The notes under the pieces were generated by a model. That model did no database searches. It saw only the letters and a list, made by a program, of their open reading frames with translations, and was not told where the DNA came from. A DNA stretch of 64,000 nucleotides from Chromatiales bacterium 21-64-14 (GTDB taxonomy: Bacteria; Pseudomonadota; Gammaproteobacteria; 21-64-14). Every line of letters starts with the position of its first letter. Position 1 is the stretch's first letter. The DNA is taken from assembly GCA_002255365.1 (NCBI GenBank), contig NCBI01000004.1, positions 1-64,000 on the forward strand, given 5' to 3'. A program made the translations under genes and the position numbers. Shown here piece by piece: positions 35,951 through 44,682 of the stretch.

Positions 35951-37456
35951 TCAGGCGGCGGGCAGGCGGTGGTCGAGCAGCAGGTGCAGGGTGAAACGCA
36001 CGCCGAAACCGGTCACATCGGTCGGTATATGGGCCAGCCCACCCTTGTGGTTGCCGGAGGCCAAATCGATGTGTACCCATGGGATTCCGGAAGGCACGAA
36101 GCGGCTCAGGAAGCGCGCCGCCAGGATATGGTCTGCTTCCCCTTCCGTCGCGCACTGTTTCACGTCCGCGGCATTGCTCTCCAGCGGTTCGTCATAATCC
36201 GGGTCGGCGGGGAACGGCCAGACCCGCTCGCCGCTATCGTGCCCGGCCTCCAGCACGTCGGTGCGCAACGCATCTGTGTTGGCGTATGCGCCGCTCATGC
36301 GGGTGCCCAGGGCCTGCACGCAGGCGCCGGTGAGGGTGGCATAGCCGAGGATCAGACCCGGCCGCGCGCGGCTCGCCAGCGCCAGGGTGTCCGCCAGGAC
36401 CATGCGGCCCTCAGCGTCGGTGTCCACCACCTCGATGGTGACGCCGTTGCTCGCGCGCACCACGTCGTTCGGCTTGTAGGCCTTGGGGCCGATGTGGTTC
36501 TGGGCCAGCGCGAGCCAGCAGTCCACCGGGAAATCCGCCTGTAGGCGGGTCAGGGCCACCAGCACACCGAGGGCGACGGCGCTGCCCTGCATGTCCTCGT
36601 GCATGCCGTACATGTGGCGGGCGGACTTGAGATTGGTCCCGCCGGTGTCGAAGCAGATGCCCTTGCCGACCAGGGCCAATCCCGGGCGCCGCCGGCGGCG
36701 CGGCGTGTAGCGCAGCCGGACGATCCCGGCATCCGGCTCTGGACTGCCCTGAGCCACCGCCAGGAAGGCCCCGGCGCCGCGTCGTGCCAAGGCCTTGAGG
36801 TCCAGCACCTCCATGCGCCAGTGGTGGTGCCGCGCGAGCGTTCGGAGATGGCGTCGGTACCGTCCCGGAGTGAGTTCATTGGGCGGCAGGGCGGTGAGCC
36901 AGCGGGCAAGCCCGTTGCCCTCCGCCTCCGCCCGGGTGCGCGCCAGGTTCAGGCGTCGCGCCAGGCCGTAGAGGTGCAGGGTGCCGACGCGCGGCACCGC
37001 CACCGGGCGGCTCTTGCGGTTCGGCCGCGGTGTGAGGGCGGCCAGCAGGGCCGCTACCTGGGCCTCGGTTACCTGTTCCGCCACCAGCCGCGGCAGCGCC
37101 ACCGGGTATACCGCCACGGCCCCGGAGCGGCGCTCCAGCAGGGCAGCGGCGAGCTTGCGGGCCAGGGTGAGGCGTTCGAAGGCCGTGGCCTCTGGCCGGA
37201 CGCAGGCGAGGATCACGCGCGTGCCACGGGGGTTGGGTAGGTCGGTGGCCAGCAGGATCCGCCCGCATTCTTTCCCAATGCCGCGTCCCAGGCGCTTTTC
37301 CAACACATCCCGGTACGGAAGTGCCGGCAAGCGCCCACGCAGCAGCTCCGGCGGTAGCAGCATCAGTACTTGGTCCAGGGCATCGATCCGCGCCGTGTCA
37401 GGGTCTAGGAGATGCTGATTTATCTTTATTTTTACCGCTTCCGGCAGGGCGCGCAC
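35951..37456 (-). CDS. M17-family leucyl aminopeptidase
   Basis: A 501-residue metalloaminopeptidase. The C-terminal catalytic domain has GKGICFDTGGTNLK with the metal-binding Lys/Asp, MHEDMQGSA, and VDTDAEGRMVLAD, the M17 signature. The variant HEDMQG in place of the usual YDMxG and the divergent N-terminal domain place it in a subfamily apart from PepA. The start is GTG at 37456. It is divergent from the pdh operon, with an overlapping promoter region. Confidence 0.85.
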   Translation of the reverse strand: MRALPEAVKIKINQHLLDPDTARIDALDQVLMLLPPELLRGRLPALPYRDVLEKRLGRGIGKECGRILLATDLPNPRGTRVILACVRPEATAFERLTLARKLAAALLERRSGAVAVYPVALPRLVAEQVTEAQVAALLAALTPRPNRKSRPVAVPRVGTLHLYGLARRLNLARTRAEAEGNGLARWLTALPPNELTPGRYRRHLRTLARHHHWRMEVLDLKALARRGAGAFLAVAQGSPEPDAGIVRLRYTPRRRRRPGLALVGKGICFDTGGTNLKSARHMYGMHEDMQGSAVALGVLVALTRLQADFPVDCWLALAQNHIGPKAYKPNDVVRASNGVTIEVVDTDAEGRMVLADTLALASRARPGLILGYATLTGACVQALGTRMSGAYANTDALRTDVLEAGHDSGERVWPFPADPDYDEPLESNAADVKQCATEGEADHILAARFLSRFVPSGIPWVHIDLASGNHKGGLAHIPTDVTGFGVRFTLHLLLDHRLPAA

Positions 37457-37469
37457 GGTGTCGTTTTCC

Positions 37470-37498
37470 TTGACCTAGGGAGCCAAAAATTTGATCAT
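37470..37498 (+). promoter_or_regulatory. Possible sigma-70 promoter of the pdh operon
   Basis: TTGACC (37470-37475), a 17-bp spacer and GATCAT (37493-37498) approximate sigma-70 hexamers, in an AT-rich patch within an otherwise GC-rich area, 75 bp upstream of the E1-alpha ATG. Confidence 0.4.
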
Positions 37499-37573
37499 AT
37501 CGCGCTCGTTCGATTTCCGGTACCGTTGGGCCCCCAAAACCCGGCGGCGGATCCTGAATGCCAAGGGAGTTGC

Positions 37574-38566
37574 ATGGACATCGCGGATAGGAAACGGCTG
37601 CTCCGGGATATGTTGTTCGCCCGCCGTTTCGAGGAGCGCTGCTACGAGGCCTACGTGGAGCGCCGGATCGGGGGCTTTCTGCATCTGTACTCGGGGCAGG
37701 AGGCCTGCGTGCACGGGGTCATGAAGGCCGCGCGGCCGGGTCACGACTACGTCATCACCGGCTACCGCGACCACGTCCACGCCATCAGTTGCGGCGCCGA
37801 CCCCAAGGCGGTGATGGCGGAGCTGTTCGGCAAGGAGACCGGGGTCAGCAAGGGACGCGGCGGCTCCATGCACCTGTTCGACGTCGAACACCGGTTCATG
37901 GGGGGGTACGCTTTGGTGGGGGGGCCGTTTCCCCTCGCCGCGGGCATGGCGAAGGCCATCAAGATGCGCGGCGGCGACGAGATCGCCATCTGTTTCCTGG
38001 GGGACGCCGCCAACAACCAGGGCACCTTCCACGAGACCCTGAACATGGCCGCCCTGTGGAAGCTGCCGGTGCTGTACGTCTGCGAGAACAACCTCTACGG
38101 TATTGGTACCCGCATCGATCGGTCCACCGCGGTGGTGGATCAGTACAAACGGGTCTGCGGTTACGGAATCCCGGCGGCCCAGATCGACGGGCAGGACGTG
38201 GAGCAGGTGCACGCAGCGGCCCAGGTGGCGGTGGATCACGTGCGCGGCGGCGCCGGCCCCTATTTTCTGGAGTTGCTCACCTACCGCTATCGCGGTCATT
38301 CCATGTCCGATTCCAATGCCTATCGGGCCAAGGATGAGGAACGCATGTGGAGCACCCGAGACCCGATCATCCTGCTGCGCGATCGCCTGATCGGGGCCGG
38401 CGCCATGACCAAGGACGACTACCATGGCCTGGATACCGAGGTGCTGGAGGAGATCGAGAACGTGATCATCGCCTACGCGGAGTCCTCGCCGCCGCCGCCG
38501 GTGGAGGAATTGGAGAAGTACGTGCTGGCGGATGACGGCTCCTGGAATCCGGGAGGGGCGCACTAA
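37574..38566 (+). CDS. pdhA: Pyruvate dehydrogenase E1 component, alpha subunit
   Basis: A 330-residue thiamine-diphosphate enzyme subunit. SGQEACVHGV, YRDHVHAI, GKGGSMH-type loop (GRGGSMHLFD) and YRYRGHSMSD are typical of E1-alpha. The TPP motif reads GDAANNQG...CENN; the usual GDG is GDA here. The start at 37574 has AAGGGAG upstream. Its TAA overlaps the pdhB ATG by one base. Together with E1-beta it decarboxylates pyruvate and passes acetyl groups to the lipoyl domains of E2. Confidence 0.9.
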   Translation: MDIADRKRLLRDMLFARRFEERCYEAYVERRIGGFLHLYSGQEACVHGVMKAARPGHDYVITGYRDHVHAISCGADPKAVMAELFGKETGVSKGRGGSMHLFDVEHRFMGGYALVGGPFPLAAGMAKAIKMRGGDEIAICFLGDAANNQGTFHETLNMAALWKLPVLYVCENNLYGIGTRIDRSTAVVDQYKRVCGYGIPAAQIDGQDVEQVHAAAQVAVDHVRGGAGPYFLELLTYRYRGHSMSDSNAYRAKDEERMWSTRDPIILLRDRLIGAGAMTKDDYHGLDTEVLEEIENVIIAYAESSPPPPVEELEKYVLADDGSWNPGGAH

Positions 38567-39549
38567 TGGCGGCCATGATGTACTGGGAGGCGATTCGTCG
38601 TGCCCACGACGAGGAGCTGGCGAATGACCCTATGGTCATCGTGATGGGCGAGGACGTGGGCGTCGTCGGAGGCACCTACAAGGCGACCCAAGGCCTCTAC
38701 GACAAATATGGCCCAGAGCGGGTGATCGACACCCCGATCTCCGAGAACAGCTATACCGGGGTGGGTATCGGAGCTTCGTTTCTTGGGGTGCGGCCCATCA
38801 TCGAACTCATGTCGGTCAACTTCGCGTGGCTGGCGTTGGATCAGATCGCCAACACCGCAGCCAAGGTCCGCTACATGTCCGGCGGCCAGCTCACCGCACC
38901 GGTGGTGATACGTTCCCCCGGTGGCAGTGCCCATCAGTTGGGCTCCCAACATTCGGCACGCATGGAAAAGGTATTCATGGGGATCGCCGGACTGCGCGTG
39001 GTGACCCCTTCCAGTCCACTCCAGGCCTACGGTCTGATCAAGTCGGCAGTGCGCTGCAACGATCCGGTGTTCATCAACGAGCACGAGCTGATGTACAACC
39101 TCAAGGGCGAGGTGCCGGACGGGGAGTACTTCCAGCCCTTGGAGGGGTCCGAACTGTTGCGGGAAGGACGTGACGTCACCTTGTTCGGCTACAACATCTC
39201 GGTGCACTGGTGCCTGCAGGCCGCCGACGTGCTGGCGCGGGAGCACGGAATCGAGGCGGAGGTGGTGGATCTGTATGCCCTGAGTCCCCTGGACCGCGCC
39301 GGTATCGCGCGCTCGGTCACGCGTACCCACCGGGCGGTGATCGCGGAGGAAGCGGAGCCCGTGGTGGGAGTAGGCGCCGAGGTCATGGCGATTATCAACG
39401 AGACCTGTTTTTTCGAGCTCGATGCCGCGCCGGTGCGGGTCTGTGCCCGGACCGTTCCGGTGCCCTACGCCCGCACCTTGGAGAAGGCCGCGATCCCGGG
39501 GGCCGCCGATATCGTGCGGGCGGCGTTGCAGGTGTGCGGCCGCCGATGA
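38566..39549 (+). CDS. pdhB: Pyruvate dehydrogenase E1 component, beta subunit
   Basis: A 327-residue transketolase-like subunit. Conserved blocks are VMGEDVGVVGGTYKAT, DTPISENSYTGVGIGAS, SPGGSAHQLGSQHS and INEHELMYNLKGEVP, with the C-terminal EEAEPVVGVGAE. These match plant-plastid/bacterial E1-beta. It overlaps pdhA by a base and is followed by a hairpin and the E2-E3 gene. Confidence 0.93.
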   Translation: MAAMMYWEAIRRAHDEELANDPMVIVMGEDVGVVGGTYKATQGLYDKYGPERVIDTPISENSYTGVGIGASFLGVRPIIELMSVNFAWLALDQIANTAAKVRYMSGGQLTAPVVIRSPGGSAHQLGSQHSARMEKVFMGIAGLRVVTPSSPLQAYGLIKSAVRCNDPVFINEHELMYNLKGEVPDGEYFQPLEGSELLREGRDVTLFGYNISVHWCLQAADVLAREHGIEAEVVDLYALSPLDRAGIARSVTRTHRAVIAEEAEPVVGVGAEVMAIINETCFFELDAAPVRVCARTVPVPYARTLEKAAIPGAADIVRAALQVCGRR

Positions 39550-39598
39550 TCATGGCAGTACGTCGCCACCACGCCCGGGGTTGAAACGGGGGCCTTAT

Positions 39599-39621
39599 CC
39601 GCGGCGCGGCCTGCGCCGCGG
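39599..39621 (+). other. Hairpin between pdhB and the E2-E3 gene
   Basis: CCGCGGCGC and GCGCCGCGG form a perfect 9-bp GC stem with a 5-base loop (GGCCT), 66 bp before the E2-E3 start. There is no T tail, so it is better seen as an mRNA-stability or processing element than a terminator. Confidence 0.5.
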
Positions 39622-39686
39622 GCGACCAGGATTTCGTTGCCGGCCGGCGCCCACCGTGCGCCCGCCCGGCCCTTAAGGAATGACGC

Positions 39687-42600
39687 ATGGCTGAACCCTA
39701 CGCAATCAAGATGCCGCAGCTCTCCGATACCATGACAGAGGGCACCCTCGTAAGTTGGGATAAGCAGGCGGGCGATCAGGTGCGACGCGGCGACGTGGTG
39801 GCCCAAGTGGAGACCGACAAGGCCATCATGGACGTCGAGGTGTTCCGCGACGGCTACTTGTCCGGCCCCCTGGCCCCAGTGGACAGCGTGGTGCCGGTGG
39901 GCCATGCCATTGCGTACCTGGTGTCCAGCGCCGACCAGGTGGCGGAGGGGGAGCGCATGCCCGCCGCCGGCGCGGCAGCAGCGCTGGTCGATACCGCCGC
40001 TGCGCCCGCGCCGGTTGCCCCATCGGCGCCGGTGCCCGCGGAGCCCGCTGGGACGGCGCACGTGATCAAGATGCCGCAGCTCTCCGACACCATGACGGAG
40101 GGCACCCTGGTGACCTGGGCTCGTCAGCCCGGAGATCGTATCGTCCGCGGCGACGTGGTGGCTCAGGTGGAGACCGACAAGGCCATCATGGACGTCGAGG
40201 TGTTCCGCGACGGCTATTTGTCCGGGCCCCTGGCCCCGGTGGATGGCGTGGTGCCGGTGGGCGGGGCGCTGGCCTATCTGGTGGTGGAAGCGGAGCAGGT
40301 CGTGCACGGCGGGGCGGCCCCTGCCGCCGCCGTTGCCTCCGCCGCTCCTGCCACCCAAGAAACCCCGCCCCCAGCGCTGGGGCGGCAGCCCGTGGGTTCC
40401 ACCGCGCCTGGGGTGAACCCAGCGCCCCGGCCCACCCGGGGGCAGGCTTCACCCTACGCCCGGCGCCTCGCGGCCCAGCGGGGTGTGGACCTGAATCCCC
40501 TCCAGGGCAGCGGGCCCCAAGGGGTGATCGTGGCCGGGGATGTGCTCCGGGAGGCTCCGACCACCGGTGCCGCGCTCCCGCCCGGGACCCGGCCGGCGGT
40601 GGAACCACCGGTGCCCGGCGATGGGCGCCCGATGACCAGCATGGAGAAGGCGGTGAGTCACAGCATGACCTCCGCCCTTACCATGCCCACGTTCCACGTC
40701 ACCGTCGATGTGCGCCCGGAGGCCCTGATGGGCGCCGCCAAGGCCCAGGGGATCTCGGTCACCGTGGCGATCGCCAAGGCCTGTGCGCTGGCCCTGCAGC
40801 AACACCCACAGGTCAACTGGGCCTACCAGCCGGTGGACCGCCTGGTGGAGCGCGCGCGCGTCGATATCGGGATGGCGGTGGCCAGCGACGATGGGGGCTT
40901 GGTAGTGCCGGTGCTGCGCGGTTGTGAGTCGCGCGGGCTGCCGGAACTCAACGATGCCTGGAAAGAGCTCGTCGCGCGGGCGCGGCGCCGGCGCCTGAAG
41001 CCCGAGGAGTATTCCAATCCCACTTTCCAGATCTCCAACCTGGGGATGTTCGGGGTGAGCTACTTCGACGCGATCCCGACGCCGGGGATCGCCGCGATCC
41101 TGGCGATCTCCAGCAGCGGCGCGTCCGGCATGCCGGTCACTATCACCGCCGACCACCGGGTAGTGAACGGCGCATTGGCGGCCCAGTTCCTCAATACCCT
41201 GCGCGAGCTGCTGCAGCGCCCGGAACAGTGGATGCAGCCCCCCGGTCCGCGCATCCCCGCCGGTGAGTGGGACTACCCGGTGGTCGTGATCGGTGGCGGA
41301 CCCGGCGGTGAGGACTGCGCGCGCGAGCTGGCGGAACATGGGGTCCACGCCGCGTTGATCAACGATGCGCCGCTGCCCGGCGGCGAGTGCCTGTGGCGCG
41401 GCTGCATCCCCTCCAAGACCTGGCGGGCCGCCGCGGACCGCATTCGTGACCGCGCCCACGACGCGCACCTGGGGGTCGAAGGGACCACCCGGGCACGGCT
41501 CACCTGGGACCAGCTTGAGGCCACCCGGCGCGGCATCCTGGAGACGCGCGGCGCCATGGCGGAGAAGACCGACAAGGGCCTGCGGATCCAACTGGTCCAG
41601 GGTGCCGCGCGTTTCGAGGACGCCCATACCCTGTTCGTGGATACCTCCGGCAACGACACCGATCCCCACCACCGGGCGCGTTCCGGCGACGGTTCCGCGG
41701 GGCGGCGCATCACGTTTGGATGCGCGGTGATCGCGACCGGGGCGCCACCCTACGTGCCGCCGATTCCGGGGGCGCGTGAAGGACTTGAGTCCGGTGGGGT
41801 ACTGACCTCGGACACGGTCTGGAGCATCGCCGGTGTGCCGCGGCGCCTGGTGGTGATCGGCGCCGGCGCCATTGGCGCCGAGATGGCGCAGATGTTCCAG
41901 GACTTCGGCACCCGGGTGACCCTGATCGAGGCCCAGGACCGGATCCTCGCGGAGGTGGAACCGGAGCTGGCGAAAAAGCTCGCGGAGATCCTGGCGGCAG
42001 ACCCGCGTCTGACCGTGGAGGTGGGTGCCGCGGTGCAGCGCATCTCCGGGCAAGCAGGGGCCATGAAGGTGGCCTACAAGGACAGCGCCGGCAAGGGCCA
42101 CACCGTGAGTTGCGAATACGTGCTGATGGCCACCGGCAAACGCCCTGATTTCACGGGGCTGGGGCTCGACAACGCCGGGGTCACCGTGGAGCGCGGGGTG
42201 ATCCAGGCCGATGTCCGGTGCCGGACCAACGTGGCACACATCTACGGGGTGGGGGACGTGATTGGCGGCTTGATGCTGGCCCACACCGCCGCTCAGCAGG
42301 GCCGGGTGGCGGCGGCCGCCATTGCCGGCGAGGACCGCCGCTACGATCCGGACCGCGACTGCGGGGTTATTTTCACCCGGCCCCAGGCCGCGTTCGCGGG
42401 GCTGTCGGTGGAGCAGGCCAAGGCCCGCGGTCTGGACCCGGTGGAGGTCAAGGTACCGCTCAGCATCGACGCCAAGGCCATGATCACCGGCGAGACGGCG
42501 GGCCTCATCAAACTGGTGGCGGATCGCAAGACCCACCGGGTAATCGGCGTGCACCTGCTCGCGGACCATGCGGATACGCTGATCGGCGAGGCGGTGATGA

Positions 42601-42734
42601 TGGTGAGCGGAGGCTTGCGTCTGGAACAGGTGGCGGAGTCCATCCATCCCCATCCGACCCAGACCGAGCTGTTCGGCGATCTCGCGCGGCGCCTGCTCTC
42701 GCGCCTGCGCCGCAGCGCCCGGGTCACGGCCTGA
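39687..42734 (+). CDS. Fused dihydrolipoamide acetyltransferase-dihydrolipoamide dehydrogenase (E2-E3)
   Basis: A single 1015-residue frame containing a whole E2 and a whole E3. Lipoyl domain 1 (about 4-78) and 2 (about 124-198) each carry ETDKAIMDVEV with the lipoyl lysine. An Ala/Pro linker leads to the E1/E3-binding domain (SPYARRLAAQRGVDLNPL, about 254-288), then the acyltransferase domain (about 314-520) with DHRVVNGA around His490; the usual Asp is Asn494. E3 starts near residue 530: FAD fold VVVIGGGPGGED, redox pair Cys568/Cys573 (GGECLWRGCIPSK), NAD fold VIGAGAIGAEMA and the C-terminal HPHPTQTE. AAGGAA precedes the ATG. With pdhAB upstream it completes a pyruvate dehydrogenase complex. 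No stop, frameshift or internal start divides the two halves. Confidence 0.93.
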   Translation: MAEPYAIKMPQLSDTMTEGTLVSWDKQAGDQVRRGDVVAQVETDKAIMDVEVFRDGYLSGPLAPVDSVVPVGHAIAYLVSSADQVAEGERMPAAGAAAALVDTAAAPAPVAPSAPVPAEPAGTAHVIKMPQLSDTMTEGTLVTWARQPGDRIVRGDVVAQVETDKAIMDVEVFRDGYLSGPLAPVDGVVPVGGALAYLVVEAEQVVHGGAAPAAAVASAAPATQETPPPALGRQPVGSTAPGVNPAPRPTRGQASPYARRLAAQRGVDLNPLQGSGPQGVIVAGDVLREAPTTGAALPPGTRPAVEPPVPGDGRPMTSMEKAVSHSMTSALTMPTFHVTVDVRPEALMGAAKAQGISVTVAIAKACALALQQHPQVNWAYQPVDRLVERARVDIGMAVASDDGGLVVPVLRGCESRGLPELNDAWKELVARARRRRLKPEEYSNPTFQISNLGMFGVSYFDAIPTPGIAAILAISSSGASGMPVTITADHRVVNGALAAQFLNTLRELLQRPEQWMQPPGPRIPAGEWDYPVVVIGGGPGGEDCARELAEHGVHAALINDAPLPGGECLWRGCIPSKTWRAAADRIRDRAHDAHLGVEGTTRARLTWDQLEATRRGILETRGAMAEKTDKGLRIQLVQGAARFEDAHTLFVDTSGNDTDPHHRARSGDGSAGRRITFGCAVIATGAPPYVPPIPGAREGLESGGVLTSDTVWSIAGVPRRLVVIGAGAIGAEMAQMFQDFGTRVTLIEAQDRILAEVEPELAKKLAEILAADPRLTVEVGAAVQRISGQAGAMKVAYKDSAGKGHTVSCEYVLMATGKRPDFTGLGLDNAGVTVERGVIQADVRCRTNVAHIYGVGDVIGGLMLAHTAAQQGRVAAAAIAGEDRRYDPDRDCGVIFTRPQAAFAGLSVEQAKARGLDPVEVKVPLSIDAKAMITGETAGLIKLVADRKTHRVIGVHLLADHADTLIGEAVMMVSGGLRLEQVAESIHPHPTQTELFGDLARRLLSRLRRSARVTA
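39706..40262 (+). repeat. Near-identical tandem lipoyl-domain repeat
   Basis: Segments 39706-39902 and 40066-40262 are offset by exactly 360 bp and encode the two lipoyl domains. A block of about 50 bases around the lipoyl lysine is identical in both copies; most other changes are in the loop between the first strand pair. The similarity at synonymous sites suggests recent duplication or gene conversion. Confidence 0.85.
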
Positions 42735-43101
42735 TTCGAGTCATCCTGACGTTACTGCGGCGGTGTCAGGTCGGTCCCTATTTTCGATCCGGCTGTCCAG
42801 GTGGTAACGACCACGCTGGTTACGAGATCGAAAAGCAGGCCTCGATTTGCCATACGCCGCGCAGATTCCTCGGGCAGGCGCCGGTCCGGGTCGTCACCGT
42901 GCCGCGTGGCCGCGGGAGGTCTTCCCGGCGGTCGATCTCTGTCGTCCCATGGGGCTCCGGTATGTCCGCCGGGGGGCCGAAGACCGGTGCGCGATTTCCC
43001 GTACGCCTCGTCACGGGCACGCAGGGCGCGACGGAATCCGCTAAAATCGTCCCGCGCCTCCGTGCCCCGGGGGATGCGCACCATTGCCTGAGGAAGGTCC
43101 C
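42735..43101. other. Gap upstream of argG with nested inverted repeat
   Basis: A 367-bp gap between the E2-E3 gene and argG. TTTTCGATC (42781-42789) and GATCGAAAA (42826-42834) form a perfect 9-bp inverted repeat enclosing a second pair GTAAC (42804-42808) / GTTAC (42819-42823). It has no T tail downstream; a role as a protein-binding or mRNA 3'-end structure is possible. A TAAAAT hexamer at 43042 may be the argG -10. Confidence 0.5.
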
Positions 43102-44322
43102 ATGTCCAGCGTAACGAAGGTCGTTCTGGCGTATTCCGGAGGTCTCGACACCTCGGTGATCCTGAAGTGGTTGCGGGAAACCTATGGTTGCGAGGTGGTG
43201 ACCTTCACTGCCGATATCGGCCAGGGCGAGGAGGTGGAACCGGCCCGGGCCAAGGCCCGCGCCCTCGGTGTGCAGGAAATTTACGTCGAGGATCTGCGCG
43301 CGGAGTTTGTGCGCGACTATGTGTTTCCCATGTTCCGCGCCAATACGCTCTACGAAGGCGAGTACCTGCTGGGTACCTCTATTGCCCGTCCACTGATCGC
43401 CAAGCGGCTGGTGGAGATTGCGGCCCGCACCGGCGCCGATGCCGTCGCCCACGGGGCCACCGGCAAGGGCAACGATCAGGTGCGCTTCGAGCTGGGCGCC
43501 TATGCCCTGAACCCGGACATCCGCATCATCGCGCCGTGGCGGGAGTGGGATCTCACCTCCCGGGAGAAGCTGCTGGCCTACGCGGAGCGCCACGGCATCC
43601 CGGTGGAGGCCAAGCGTGGAACCAAATCGCCGTATTCCATGGACGCCAATCTGCTGCACATCTCCTATGAGGGCGGTCCCTTGGAGGATCCGTGGACCGA
43701 GCCCGAGGCATCCATGTGGCGCTGGACCACGGCGCCGGAGCAGGCCCCGGATACCCCCACCTACCTGGAATTGACCTTCGCCGCTGGCGATGTGGTGGCC
43801 GTCAACGGTGAGTCCATGGGTGCCGCCCAGGTACTGGAGACCCTGAACCGTCATGGGTGCCGCCACGGGGTCGGGCGCCTGGACCTGGTGGAGAACCGCT
43901 ACGTGGGGATGAAATCCCGGGGCTGTTATGAGACCCCTGGCGGCACCATTCTGCTCAAGGCGCATCGCGCGCTGGAATCACTGACCCTGGATCGCGAGGT
44001 GGCGCATCTCAAGGACGAACTCATGCCCCGGTACGCCAGTCTCATCTACAACGGTTACTGGTGGAGCCCGGAACGCACTCTGCTCCAGGGGCTCATCGAC
44101 GCCTCCCAGGCCCCAGTGAATGGCCGCGTGCGGGTCAAGCTCTACAAGGGCGGTATCACCGTGGCGGGCCGCGCCTCGGAATCCGACAGCCTGTTCGATC
44201 CCGCTATCGCCACCTTCGAGGAAGACGGCGGCGCCTACGACCAACGGGATGCCGCCGGCTTCATCCGCCTCAATGCCCTGCGCATGCGCATCGCCGCCCG
44301 CAACGCCCGGCGCCGCGGCTGA
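43102..44322 (+). CDS. argG: Argininosuccinate synthase
   Basis: A 406-residue enzyme joining citrulline and aspartate in arginine synthesis. N-type ATP motif [35 protein letters not shown] and [11 protein letters not shown] are invariant features. The ATG at 43102 has GAGGAAGG four bases upstream. It is monocistronic here. Confidence 0.96.
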   Translation: MSSVTKVVLAYSGGLDTSVILKWLRETYGCEVVTFTADIGQGEEVEPARAKARALGVQEIYVEDLRAEFVRDYVFPMFRANTLYEGEYLLGTSIARPLIAKRLVEIAARTGADAVAHGATGKGNDQVRFELGAYALNPDIRIIAPWREWDLTSREKLLAYAERHGIPVEAKRGTKSPYSMDANLLHISYEGGPLEDPWTEPEASMWRWTTAPEQAPDTPTYLELTFAAGDVVAVNGESMGAAQVLETLNRHGCRHGVGRLDLVENRYVGMKSRGCYETPGGTILLKAHRALESLTLDREVAHLKDELMPRYASLIYNGYWWSPERTLLQGLIDASQAPVNGRVRVKLYKGGITVAGRASESDSLFDPAIATFEEDGGAYDQRDAAGFIRLNALRMRIAARNARRRG

Positions 44323-44682
44323 AGGCCAGCCCCCGCTTCTTGTCTCCCGCGTCCGGCGACCCCTGACCCTGCGCCGGGGCCGCTTCCCAAGGCACGGAAT
44401 CCGAAGCCGGGTCGCCGGCGCGGTTGGGCCGCCTAAAGTTCTTCCGGCGGCGGCCGAAACCTTCCTTTGTGGGGGCCTGCGCCCTGTGGCGCGACCCTGC
44501 GTGGGCACTGGGATTCCAGTGCACCACGGCCGCCGTGGCCGTGCCGGGAGGGCACGCTTTGGTCCGGCGAACTCGGGACAACAAAAAAAGCGCCATCCGA
44601 GATGCTGCTCTTCGACCAATCCGGGACCGTACCGGTCCAAGGACTCCACCGAGCACCAACAGGGACCCCGTCACGCGAGCAC
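44323..44682. other. GC-rich gap with inverted repeat
   Basis: A 360-bp gap between argG and the GGDEF-EAL gene. CCGGCGACCC (44353-44362) and GGGTCGCCGG (44409-44418) are perfect 10-bp arms 46 bp apart. No T tail is present. The frame of the next gene is open from 44467, and an ATG at 44602 is a possible earlier start. I see nothing else in it. Confidence 0.4.

Noticed and set aside
40449..42653. 734-residue minus-strand ORF opposite the E2-E3 fusion
   Set aside because: Very long but entirely antisense to a protein with complete catalytic motifs; composition is that of a shadow frame.
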